From contig CAWLAN010000088.1 in NCBI GenBank assembly GCA_963854815.1, positions 1 to 11,223 on the forward strand: a stretch of DNA of 11,223 nucleotides. The letters are read 5' to 3'. Position 1 is the first letter of the stretch, and each line of letters starts with the position of its first letter. A model generated the notes under the pieces. The model worked only from the letters and a program-made list of their open reading frames with translations, was not told the DNA's origin and made no database searches. Source of the DNA: UBA1146 sp963854815 (lineage in GTDB: Bacteria; Planctomycetota; UBA8108; UBA1146). Shown here piece after piece: positions 1-6,621 of this stretch. Both the position numbers and the translations under genes were made by a program.

Positions 1-843
1 CTCGATCTGCCGCTGGCATCGGGTGAGGCGTTTGCCTTCTCGACCGAAAAGGCAGCCGAAGCGCGCTCCGAGAGCCATGGTATCGGAGATGTCGAGGAGC
101 TGGTGGGACGTCCTCAACCGGCGATCTACTCTGGCGATGCGAGTCTCTACGTTCTGGATGCGGGAATTGTTCTCATCGAGCGCGGGCTGGCTGATTTCTG
201 TTATCTATCACTGACCGACTTCATGCAGCATGCCCATGAACCCCGTGAACCTGAAATGCTCGATTTCATGGCGGGGATCGACGCGGCCATCGGGAAACTG
301 CTCGAACTCGATTGCGTGGTCGCGGCGACCGCTGATCACGGTATGAACTACAAGGTAAATGACGATGGCACGCCCAATGTGATTCATCTCGAGACGATGC
401 TGACCAAACAGTTCGGCGACGGTGTACGGGTGATCTGTCCCATCACCGATCCTTATATTGCTCATCATGGAGCTCTCGGTTCGGCAGTGACGGTGCACCT
501 CGATGATTCTCTTGACCGCGTCGAGGTGGCGACCTTCATCGGTTGTCTCGATGGGGTCACCGAAGTGCTCGATCGACAAGGTGCCGAGCGAGAACTGGAG
601 TTGCCGGCCGATCGCATCGGCGATCTGTACGTACTTTCCGGCCAGCATGTGGTGCTCGGACGCAGGCCCGAGGATCATGACCTGTCACAGCTCCATGGTC
701 GCTTGCGTTCTCATGGTGGTCGCTTCGAGGAGCAGGTACCGATGCTGGTTTCAGAGCCAGTGACTTCCGAAACTTCTGATCTGAGGAACTTCGATATCTT
801 CGACCTGGCGTGCAACTTCCACCTGTCCCGGGAAGAGGCGTAG
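1..843 (+). CDS. phnA: Phosphonoacetate hydrolase, 3' part (5' end outside window)
   Basis: The frame is open from base 1, so only the C-terminal 280 codons are present; the family is usually a little over 400 residues. PhnA belongs to the alkaline phosphatase superfamily. It is a zinc enzyme that splits the C-P bond of phosphonoacetate to give acetate and phosphate. Metal-ligand positions of the family can be seen: Asp and His of LTDFMQH (codons at 217 and 229), Asp-His of TADHGM (codons at 334 and 337), and the late His of RSHGG (codon at 712). HHGALGSAV is also typical. The stop is two bases before the start of phnY, so the pair is almost certainly one operon. Family membership is seen from the motifs. 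Substrate is inferred from the family and is strongly supported by the phnY neighbour. A general nucleotide pyrophosphatase/phosphodiesterase is the alternative, and the context makes it less likely. Confidence 0.9.
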   Translation, partial: LDLPLASGEAFAFSTEKAAEARSESHGIGDVEELVGRPQPAIYSGDASLYVLDAGIVLIERGLADFCYLSLTDFMQHAHEPREPEMLDFMAGIDAAIGKLLELDCVVAATADHGMNYKVNDDGTPNVIHLETMLTKQFGDGVRVICPITDPYIAHHGALGSAVTVHLDDSLDRVEVATFIGCLDGVTEVLDRQGAERELELPADRIGDLYVLSGQHVVLGRRPEDHDLSQLHGRLRSHGGRFEEQVPMLVSEPVTSETSDLRNFDIFDLACNFHLSREEA

Positions 844-845
844 CG

Positions 846-2276
846 ATGACGACCACTCCGATTCCGCTGGTTCCCTGTCGCATCAACGGTGAAGTCGTCA
901 CATCCGATGATCTGCTCGAGGTGCGCTACCCCTACACCGGAGAAGTGGTCTCTCATGTCCCGATGTTGACTCCCGCCGACGGCGGGCGCGCCATCGAGGC
1001 GGCGCTGGCTGGTGGACCGATGGAAGATCACTACTCGCGATTTCTGGTGCTGGATAAAGCGCGACAACTGCTCGAACAACGCAGCGATGAGTTTGCCGAT
1101 TACATCCTCAAGGATACTGGACTGTGCAAGCGTGAGACTCGTTACGAGGTGGGGCGTTGTCTCGATGTACTGCGCTTTGCGGCGATGGAATCGATCCGTG
1201 ACGAAGGTCAAGTGTTGTGCGGAGATGTTTCTCCTCACGGTAAGAAACGCAGAATCCTGACGGTACGCGAACCGTTGCCAGTAGCGTTGGCGATCACCCC
1301 CTTCAACCATCCGCTCAACCAGGTGGTCCACAAGGTGGCCCCTGCGATCGCTGCCGGGACACCGGTCATCCTCAAGCCCAGCGAAAAGGCCCCCACGGCC
1401 GCCATCAAATTCACCGAACTGCTTCTGGAAGCAGGCCTTCCGGGTCACATGATCGCGGTTCTGCTGGGGCCAGTGGAGACCACCGTCCGCTCTCTCATCG
1501 AGGACGACCGGATCTCGCTGGTCTCCTTCACCGGAGGGACCGATGTCGGCAAGGCGATCGCTCACATCGCTGGTTACAAGAAGTTGTGTTTGGAACTCGG
1601 TGGCAATAGCCCGCTCATCGTTCACGCCGATGCGGATCTCGAACTGGCCGTGCAACTGGCTGCGGAAGGCTGCTTCCGTAACAGTGGTCAGCGCTGCACT
1701 GCGGTGAAGCGATTGCTGGTCGATCGTTCCATCATCAATCCCTTCACCGAGGCGTTTGTATCCGTTGCTGCGACATACACCTGTGGTGATCCCGAAGATG
1801 AGGCGACCCGTGTCGGCACCGTCATCGATGAAGACTCAGCGAAGTTACTGGAGCAACGCGTTCGGGATGCAGAAGCGATGGGAGCTCGTGTGTTGCACGG
1901 TGGAAGCCGTGATGGCGCCCTGATGGAACCGACCGTCATCGCAGATGTGCCGCGTGATGCGGAGATGGTGCGCAAAGAGAGTTTCGGGCCGCTGGCTCCG
2001 ATCCTCGTGACCGATGGCATCGACGATGCCATCGCGCTGGCCAATGACTCGGCCTATGGGCTTTCGGCCGGGGTAGTGACCACCGATCTGTCGGTGGCGA
2101 TGACGGCAGCAAAGCGCATCCGCACCGGCACCGTCAATATTAACGATGTGCCCGGCTGGCGCACCGAGACCAGCCCCTTCGGCGGGGTCAAGGACAGCGG
2201 CCTGGGCATCAAGGAAGGGGTGGTGGAGGCGATGAAGGTGCTCTCCACCGTCAAGAGTATCTCCCTGCCCTGGTAA
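846..2276 (+). CDS. phnY: Phosphonoacetaldehyde dehydrogenase (NAD+-dependent aldehyde dehydrogenase family)
   Basis: This 476-residue aldehyde dehydrogenase oxidises phosphonoacetaldehyde to phosphonoacetate, the substrate of the gene before it. It has the full family signature: the TPFNHPLN segment with Asn154, LKPSEKAP with Lys177 for cofactor binding, FTGGTDVG, the general base Glu250 in LELGGNSP, the catalytic Cys284 in GQRCTA, and the late ESFGPLAP motif. Arg283 directly before the cysteine matches the phosphonate-binding arginine described for PhnY. Length fits the family. The start at 846 is chosen because it follows a GGGAAGAGG ribosome-binding site in the end of phnA; an open upstream extension to 810 would only overlap phnA further. 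Aldehyde dehydrogenase identity is certain. The specific substrate rests on the phnA neighbour and Arg283. Confidence 0.9.
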   Translation: MTTTPIPLVPCRINGEVVTSDDLLEVRYPYTGEVVSHVPMLTPADGGRAIEAALAGGPMEDHYSRFLVLDKARQLLEQRSDEFADYILKDTGLCKRETRYEVGRCLDVLRFAAMESIRDEGQVLCGDVSPHGKKRRILTVREPLPVALAITPFNHPLNQVVHKVAPAIAAGTPVILKPSEKAPTAAIKFTELLLEAGLPGHMIAVLLGPVETTVRSLIEDDRISLVSFTGGTDVGKAIAHIAGYKKLCLELGGNSPLIVHADADLELAVQLAAEGCFRNSGQRCTAVKRLLVDRSIINPFTEAFVSVAATYTCGDPEDEATRVGTVIDEDSAKLLEQRVRDAEAMGARVLHGGSRDGALMEPTVIADVPRDAEMVRKESFGPLAPILVTDGIDDAIALANDSAYGLSAGVVTTDLSVAMTAAKRIRTGTVNINDVPGWRTETSPFGGVKDSGLGIKEGVVEAMKVLSTVKSISLPW

Positions 2277-2296
2277 CTATTCTGTGACTGTTTAAC

Positions 2297-2326
2297 GAGA
2301 GGGTGGGGCGGACTCTCATCATTTTT
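2297..2326 (+). terminator. Weak intrinsic terminator after phnY
   Basis: GAGAG (2297-2301) can pair with CTCTC (2313-2317) across an 11-base G-rich loop. Five T residues follow at 2322-2326. The stem is short, but its place 20 bases after the phnY stop suits the end of the phnAY transcript. Confidence 0.4.
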
Positions 2327-2385
2327 GTTCGGTAGCGGGTTGTTGCGGTCGCATTGGGGCGGGATCCTTCACGGCGGAGGCTTCG

Positions 2386-2898
2386 ATGAGTGACGCATCC
2401 AAGACAGGCATCTGCACCTTGATGGTTCTGCGTCATGCCGAGAAAGACGCAGGGAGCGATCCATCTCTCAATGCCAAGGGCAAGGAACGAGCCAAGACGC
2501 TGGCGAGGCTTCTTTGTGGGGTGTCGGTCACTCGTTTGCTCTGCACCGAATATCGCCGAACTCGTGAAACCATCGAGCCTCTTGCTGCGGCGGTAGGGTG
2601 CGAGATCGAGACGATTGCTGCAGAGGACTCACCCGCCTGGCGAGCTGCCCTTTCCGGGGTCAGCGCAGGCCAATGCGTGGTGATCTGTGGCCACCAGAAT
2701 ACGGTGCCTCAGTTCGTCGCGGCGGTCGGCGGCAAGGTCAGCGGTACCGACAAGGTCTCGGGTCAGGCTTGGGTTCCTGGACATGTCTTCGATCGACTGT
2801 ATATCGTCTCGTGGCCCTCAGGGGAGCCGATACCGGCCATTTCCGCGGTTTCCCTGGAGCTTCGTTATGGCGCATCCAGTGATCCACAGAATTCTTGA
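2386..2898 (+). CDS. SixA-like histidine phosphatase family protein
   Basis: This 170-residue protein belongs to the histidine phosphatase (phosphoglycerate mutase-like) superfamily. Visible catalytic elements are the phosphate-accepting His17 in LRHAEK (Arg16-His17), the arginine-rich YRRTRET segment (57-60), and the second histidine His103 in ICGHQNT. The compact length and lack of an insertion resemble SixA and related small phosphatases more than mutases. Members act on phosphohistidine, phosphoserine or small phosphorylated molecules; the substrate here cannot be told from sequence. The ATG follows CGGAGG (2375-2380) at good spacing. There is no signal peptide, so it should be cytoplasmic. 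It lies about 110 bases after phnY, behind a possible weak terminator, so a link to phosphonate use is possible but unproven. Confidence 0.8.
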   Translation: MSDASKTGICTLMVLRHAEKDAGSDPSLNAKGKERAKTLARLLCGVSVTRLLCTEYRRTRETIEPLAAAVGCEIETIAAEDSPAWRAALSGVSAGQCVVICGHQNTVPQFVAAVGGKVSGTDKVSGQAWVPGHVFDRLYIVSWPSGEPIPAISAVSLELRYGASSDPQNS

Positions 2899-2992
2899 TC
2901 GGCCGCCTGATATCGATATCCTCGATGATAGCATTGTATTTTGCTCGGACCTGGGTTCTGGGTCGATCTTACGTGAGGAATCGAGGCCATTG

Positions 2993-4054
2993 ATGATCCG
3001 TGTTTCATATCTAATCTTGTGTGTCTGCTTGTTTACCAGCGGCGCTCCCGTGATTGCGGGAGGGCACCTCTGGGACATCAACGAACTGTATTCCAACTTC
3101 GATGGCACGATCCAGTTCGTGGAACTGCACGTGCCGATGGCGGCTCCCAATGAGCTCCTCATGGCCAACAAGTGGATCCGCAGCAGCGTGACGCTTGCCG
3201 AATTTGTCTTCCCCGAGAACCTGACGGGCTCTACTTCTTTCGCTCATCTCCTCATCGCTACCCAGGGATTCGCTAACTTGCCCGGAGCTCCCACCCCCGA
3301 TTACATCCTGCCCGACAATTTCATGGCAGTCTCCGGTGATACCGTCACCTGGTTCGTCTATGGCGCCTGGACTTATCCGACCCCCGCGTTACCCATCGAT
3401 GGTGTGATGTCGATCCAGAAGGATCTGGCAACTGGGGATTTGATCGTTGCAGCCAACACTCCGACCAACTTCAGCGGTGTTACCGGTAGCGTCGATGCAG
3501 GTGGACCGCCACCAGTGCCGACGGCCAGTTTCTCCATCGATGTGACCAGTGGTGATCACCCGCTCAATGTCGTCTTCACCGACACCTCGACAGGCATCGT
3601 CGATTCCTGGTCCTGGGATTTCGGCGACAGCAACGGCTCCACCTCGCAGAGCCCAGCCCATACCTACACGAGCACGGGGGTTTACACGATAACCTTGACC
3701 GCCACCAATGTAGGTGGTTCCGATACCTCCACATGTACCGATTGCGTCACCGTCACCGATCCTCCGCCCCCCTCTTCGCCTGACTTTGTCCGTGGTGATA
3801 CCAACCAGGACAATTCCGTCGATATTTCCGATCCCATTTTCCTGCTGACATACCTGTTTGCCAGTGGCACCATCGATTGCCTCATGGCACTCGATAGCAA
3901 CGACGACAACGGTGTTGATCTGGCGGATGCCATCTTCTTGCTCACTTACATCTTTGGCGGTGGTACAAGTCCTGCCAGTCCATTCCCCGATTGTGGGCAA
4001 GATCTGACATCAGGGGGAGTTCTCGATTGCGCGGCCTTCAGCGGTTGTCCCTGA
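2993..4054 (+). CDS. Secreted PKD-domain protein with dockerin-like calcium-binding tail
   Basis: This 353-residue exported protein starts with a signal peptide (MIRVSYLILCVCLF, cleavage probably near residue 22, after VIA). Residues about 24-168 form a recurring secreted domain of unknown role that begins HLWDINELYSNFDG and contains PDYILPDNF. A PKD domain follows at about 177-258 (core WSWDFGD near 206). After a proline linker, residues 264-353 hold two calcium loops of dockerin type, starting DTNQDNSVDISD and DSNDDNGVDLAD, each followed by a FLLTYLF-like helix, and end in a cysteine-containing tail. This tail is typical of Planctomycetota-like secreted proteins. The frame is open much further upstream (to 2687), but ATG 2993 is chosen because it begins the signal peptide and follows GAGG at 2983. 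A role in surface adhesion or polymer binding is inference. The next gene overlaps its end by 28 bases. Confidence 0.85.
   Translation: MIRVSYLILCVCLFTSGAPVIAGGHLWDINELYSNFDGTIQFVELHVPMAAPNELLMANKWIRSSVTLAEFVFPENLTGSTSFAHLLIATQGFANLPGAPTPDYILPDNFMAVSGDTVTWFVYGAWTYPTPALPIDGVMSIQKDLATGDLIVAANTPTNFSGVTGSVDAGGPPPVPTASFSIDVTSGDHPLNVVFTDTSTGIVDSWSWDFGDSNGSTSQSPAHTYTSTGVYTITLTATNVGGSDTSTCTDCVTVTDPPPPSSPDFVRGDTNQDNSVDISDPIFLLTYLFASGTIDCLMALDSNDDNGVDLADAIFLLTYIFGGGTSPASPFPDCGQDLTSGGVLDCAAFSGCP
4012..4019 (+). promoter_or_regulatory. Ribosome-binding site deciding the TTG start at 4027
   Basis: AGGGGGAG lies seven bases before TTG 4027, inside the end of the PKD gene. It supports this TTG over the in-frame TTG at 3991, which would give an unusually long stretch before the signal peptide. 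Confidence 0.6.
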
Positions 4055-4677
4055 TCGGGAGTGATCGGGCGGCCTGGCCCCTGATCCTCATCCTGTTTCT
4101 CGTCGGCTGCCAGCTGGGGAGTGAACGCTCCTATTCCCTCATCGAGACCGATTGCTCCGGTTGCATCGAGGCGTTATCCGTAAACGGCTGGTGTGATCGC
4201 TGCGACCATGGTCTCGTCGCCGGCCTTGTGGTTCCATCTCGAGAGTTTCATGATGCTCTCGATGCTCACGGACATGAGGTCGATACCGAGACGATCCTGT
4301 GCAACTTGTGTCGGCAGGTGGCGCGCGAGGATCAGTTCTGCCCTCGTTGTCGCCACGGATTTGTGGCTGGTCAGTTGTACTTCTCCGAGTTGACCTGGGC
4401 GCTTGCGAGAGGGGAATCTGCCCCCACTGACATCCGTTGTGGAGGTTGTCGCAAACAGGCCGGCCGACCCGGTCGCTGTGAGGTCTGCGAGACGTACTGG
4501 GTGGGTACGGTTCGCTTCATGTCGGGGCAGGATGCCCAGCGAGCCGAGGGCCAATACCGACGATTACAGGTTGCCCTCGATCGGTTGCCGAACTGTAGCG
4601 AGTGTGCCGTCGCCGGTTTTTTCGGATTTTCGTGCCGATCCTGTGACAGCGACCCGATCCCCAACCCCCTTCAATAG
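4027..4677 (+). CDS. Lipoprotein with four CxxC-x9-CxxC modules (putative zinc or metal binding)
   Basis: From TTG 4027 the product has 216 residues. A basic start and a hydrophobic segment (PLILILFLVG) lead to the lipobox LVGC, with Cys28 as the predicted lipidated residue. The mature part has four modules, each with exactly the pattern CxxC-9 residues-CxxC: cysteines 43/46/56/59, 92/95/105/108, 138/141/151/154 and 190/193/203/206. After the second pair, modules 1 and 2 share a HG(L/F)VAG segment and module 3 has YWVGTV; an amphipathic stretch then leads to the next module. Sixteen regularly spaced cysteines suggest one tetrahedral zinc site per module, as in zinc ribbons, or less likely disulfides or a redox metal. 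Zinc ribbons are unusual on an exported lipoprotein. The gene overlaps the PKD gene by 28 bases, so the two are probably translated together. I recognise no named family. Confidence 0.8.
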   Translation: MRGLQRLSLIGSDRAAWPLILILFLVGCQLGSERSYSLIETDCSGCIEALSVNGWCDRCDHGLVAGLVVPSREFHDALDAHGHEVDTETILCNLCRQVAREDQFCPRCRHGFVAGQLYFSELTWALARGESAPTDIRCGGCRKQAGRPGRCEVCETYWVGTVRFMSGQDAQRAEGQYRRLQVALDRLPNCSECAVAGFFGFSCRSCDSDPIPNPLQ

Positions 4678-4712
4678 CCTGATCCAGACCAAATAGGGCG
4701 GTTCAGGTGAAT

Positions 4713-4718
4713 TATAAT
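4713..4718 (+). promoter_or_regulatory. Consensus -10 box, possible promoter for a small RNA
   Basis: A perfect TATAAT stands in an A+T-rich patch just after the lipoprotein gene. No convincing -35 element is seen 16-18 bases upstream, so the promoter call is weak. Confidence 0.25.
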
Positions 4719-4774
4719 TTTTACAAAATTCCCGGTCCGATGCGGCTCTCGGTCCGGATCAGTGGGCATGGGAA

Positions 4775-4809
4775 GGGGGGGCGCCGAAGGCGGGCTGGCG
4801 ATTCCCCCC
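4775..4809 (+). repeat. Strong G+C-rich hairpin
   Basis: GGGGGG (from 4775) can pair with CCCCCC (4804-4809), and CGCC (4782-4785) with GGCG (4797-4800), leaving a three-base ATT bulge. An alternative inner fold is CGCC-GAA-GGCG (4782-4792). No T-run follows, so it is not itself a standard intrinsic terminator. Confidence 0.5.
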
Positions 4810-4842
4810 GACCCTTGCTTAAAACCAAAACACCTCCTCACC

Positions 4843-4883
4843 GGAGCCCCGGGGCGTAACGTCCGGGGGCTCCGCGTCTTTTT
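4843..4883 (+). terminator. Strong intrinsic terminator
   Basis: GGAGCCCC (4843-4850) pairs with GGGGCTCC (4866-4873), with further pairing possible inside (CG-TAA-CG). Five T residues follow at 4879-4883. It ends plus-strand transcription from the lipoprotein operon or the candidate small RNA. A-rich bases on the other side (4821-4832) might give weak termination of minus-strand transcripts too. Confidence 0.75.
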
Positions 4884-4978
4884 CGTGGTTCATTGCTCGT
4901 AATTCATCTCTGGGTGTTCATCTCGTGCGGCAATCCTCGAGAAGTGCGAGTTCTCGGCTCCTGCTCTTGTCATCGGTT

Positions 4979-5581
4979 CTATGGGTTCTCACCGCTGGCG
5001 GTGATCGGGACCACATCTCCGCGTGCCACTCTCTGCTCGAAGATGGACGGATATTCCTCCCGGATCCATGCGCGTAAATCCGCAGGGGCTTCCTGCTCGA
5101 TCAACTTGCGGAACCGATGAGGTCCTTCGTGTTTCGGGCGACGATGTCCAAACGGAATGAAACGAAGCTGGCGCCATGCCTCAGGGATGCTCTCTCCACA
5201 GACGAGGTGACGATAAAGAGCGGACCCGAAACCGGTCTTGTCTTTGCCCCTCTTGCAATAGAGCAGCAGTGGACGTTCCGCTTCTTCGAGCAGTTCGATA
5301 AATTTGATGAGCGGTTGTGGATGCGGCAGATCGGAGGATCGCAGGTGAAGGTTGTGATAGTCGATTCCGAGAGAGTCGAAATCGATCTGTCCAGCCGCCT
5401 GGTCGCTCGAGTTCGCCCGGCGAAGATCGATGGCAGTACGGATACCCAGTTGCTCGAGGATGACCTGGAAATCTCCAGCGGATCGAGATCCCCGGGCGAT
5501 CCGCCAGGCTCGAGGAGGATCGAGAGGATGCAGGTTCGAGCACAAGCGGTGATACCAGAATCTTTTCAGCGGGACTGGCAA
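4979..5581 (-). CDS. Tyrosine/dual-specificity phosphatase-like protein with C(X)5K active site
   Basis: This 200-residue cytoplasmic protein has the cysteine-phosphatase fold pattern. The segment IARGSRSAGDF (28-38) is followed by LGIRTAIDLR (45-54), a possible general-acid Asp84 in LRSSDLPHP, and the P-loop YCKRGKDKTGF with nucleophile Cys109. The standard P-loop is HCxxGxxR(S/T). Here His is Tyr108 and, more strikingly, the phosphate-binding arginine is Lys115 (plus-strand bases 5237-5239 read CTT, AAG on the coding strand). The start is TTG at 5581, chosen because AAGGAGG lies five bases before it. Close bacterial families act on phosphotyrosine, inositol phosphates or lipid-linked phosphates; the substrate is unknown. 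The lysine may mean lower activity, altered substrate or a binding-only role. The gene is transcribed alone, away from the 5704 gene. Confidence 0.8.
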   Translation of the reverse strand: MPVPLKRFWYHRLCSNLHPLDPPRAWRIARGSRSAGDFQVILEQLGIRTAIDLRRANSSDQAAGQIDFDSLGIDYHNLHLRSSDLPHPQPLIKFIELLEEAERPLLLYCKRGKDKTGFGSALYRHLVCGESIPEAWRQLRFIPFGHRRPKHEGPHRFRKLIEQEAPADLRAWIREEYPSIFEQRVARGDVVPITASGENP

Positions 5582-5586
5582 TCAGG

Positions 5587-5604
5587 CCTCCTTCACCAGG
5601 GAGG
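5587..5604. promoter_or_regulatory. Inverted repeat containing the phosphatase ribosome-binding site
   Basis: On the minus strand AAGGAGG (5593-5587) is the ribosome-binding site for TTG 5581. The bases CCTCC (5587-5591) and GGAGG (5600-5604) form a five-base inverted repeat with an eight-base loop. In the minus transcript this hairpin would mask the site. On the plus strand the same repeat puts GGGAGGA five bases before a GTG at 5611, in frame with the 5704 gene. Confidence 0.45.
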
Positions 5605-5703
5605 ATAGTCGTGACGGGCTGCTGTCGGAAGGCTTCTGGAGACCGGGTGCCGCCGGTAGGTTACGATCGGCCTCGGTTTTTCATCACTGGAATTGAGGCG
5701 AAC

Positions 5704-6621
5704 ATGATCCCGACCATTCTGTTGGCGTTTCTGCTGGTAGATCCCCTGGGAACGGGAGTGTTCACGGCAGACAACAGTTCGATACCAGTGCAATCGGCGC
5801 AGATCTCGAAACTGACGACGCCGAACCTGATCATTGGCAAGGTTCCCGAGAGCCTCCCGGGTATGGGTGCCATCTTCGATCAGTACATCTCCGTGTTCGG
5901 GGTTCATGTCCTTGCGACCCGCGGTTTTTCCAAGAAGAAGATGCGTCATGTCGCGGCGATGCTCGCCGAATATCTCGACAACGATGAAGACGGCAAAGTA
6001 GATAACCCCAAGGTGGTCGAAGCGATGTCTTCGCGGGCGATGTCGATGATCCTTTTTCGTAACGAGAGAGAGATGGAAAGGGTCGAACGCTCATCAGTGG
6101 AACTATACGGATACCGTTACATGCAAGGGCAATTTGCCGAGGAGACCAATCCCCCCGGCGAGTTCGATGCCACCATAGAGGAAGTTCTTCATCTGGTGAC
6201 CACCGGATACTCGGAAGCTTACCCGCGCATCTTCGGCGCACTTCCGGGAACGGCGCTGGGTGATTGTCTCGACCGTGCGCGAGGAGGTCGATTCGGATCG
6301 GTCCCGAGGCGTTATCCCGAGCAAGCCTGGTTCCATTATGACGATCGCACCTGCGACTACTCCTGCATGACGGTCGAGTACCTTTACTGGGCGCTAACCT
6401 CTCTGCTGGGCGCGCAAGATGATCCGGATCGGAAGCGCCAGATCGCCGATGAGTGGGAGTTGGCCACGGCAGAACTGGTGCGAGAGAAAGACCCGTGGAT
6501 CACGGCGTTGCTCGAGGATCCGCAGTATCACTGGGCAAATCGCCTGCCCGATGGTCACTATAAGCCGGCCGAGAAGGCAAAAAGGGAACCGACCGTCGAC
6601 GACAAGGGGCAAGGCCGATGA
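5704..6621 (+). CDS. Exported protein of unknown function with EF-hand-like loop and EExxH motif
   Basis: From ATG 5704 the product has 305 residues. It begins with a hydrophobic stretch (IPTILLAFLLV) and a likely signal-peptidase site near VFTA-DN, so it is probably exported, although the usual N-terminal positive charge is missing. An in-frame GTG at 5611, also with a good ribosome-binding site, would add 31 residues including several basic ones; the true start is uncertain. Residues 92-101 (DNDEDGKVDN) resemble a calcium loop. Residues 159-163 (EEVLH), followed by LVTTGYSEAYP, and a later CDYSCMTVEYLYW segment look like a degenerate metallopeptidase (EExxH in place of HExxH, with a downstream Glu), but this is inference. 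I do not recognise a named family. Its stop overlaps the next start (ATGA), so it is coupled to the dehydrogenase. Confidence 0.75.
   Translation: MIPTILLAFLLVDPLGTGVFTADNSSIPVQSAQISKLTTPNLIIGKVPESLPGMGAIFDQYISVFGVHVLATRGFSKKKMRHVAAMLAEYLDNDEDGKVDNPKVVEAMSSRAMSMILFRNEREMERVERSSVELYGYRYMQGQFAEETNPPGEFDATIEEVLHLVTTGYSEAYPRIFGALPGTALGDCLDRARGGRFGSVPRRYPEQAWFHYDDRTCDYSCMTVEYLYWALTSLLGAQDDPDRKRQIADEWELATAELVREKDPWITALLEDPQYHWANRLPDGHYKPAEKAKREPTVDDKGQGR

Larger units (their letters stand above)
4725..4883 (+). ncRNA. Candidate structured small RNA (unassigned)
   Basis: A transcript starting 6-8 bases after the TATAAT box would be about 160 nt long. It would contain the repeated CGGTCCG, the G6/C6 hairpin at 4775-4809 and the terminator hairpin with its T-run. 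I looked for hallmarks of SRP RNA, tmRNA and RNase P RNA and found none. It may instead be only the 3' untranslated region of the preceding operon with two terminators. Confidence 0.25.
4678..4978. other. Non-coding gap between converging genes
   Basis: This 301-base gap lies between the stops of the lipoprotein gene (plus) and the phosphatase gene (minus). It holds a TATAAT box (4713-4718), a weak AATTTT-TAC-AAAATT inverted repeat (4715-4729 region), a 7-base direct repeat CGGTCCG (4733 and 4750), a strong hairpin (4775-4809) and an intrinsic terminator (4843-4883). A 75-codon open frame starting at 4893 mostly overlaps the minus-strand gene and shows no protein-like features. Confidence 0.6.

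Noticed and set aside
711..1655. 314-codon open frame on the minus strand
   Set aside because: It lies opposite phnA and phnY, which have clear motifs. It shows no recognisable domain; long antisense frames are common in this codon usage.
2909..2920. Perfect 12-base palindrome GATATCGATATC before the PKD gene
   Set aside because: It could be an operator, but the surrounding bases are rich in GAT and ATC and no second copy is seen, so chance is as likely.
3389..4000. 203-codon open frame on the minus strand
   Set aside because: It is antisense to the PKD and dockerin-like domains; the repeats it seems to contain mirror that coding sequence.
4725..4883. SRP RNA, tmRNA or RNase P RNA identity for the candidate small RNA
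   Set aside because: The conserved SRP apical motif is absent, there is no tRNA-like end or CCA, and the length is too short for tmRNA or RNase P RNA.
5117..5608. 163-codon open frame on the plus strand
   Set aside because: It is antisense to the phosphatase gene, which has the P-loop and a strong ribosome-binding site.
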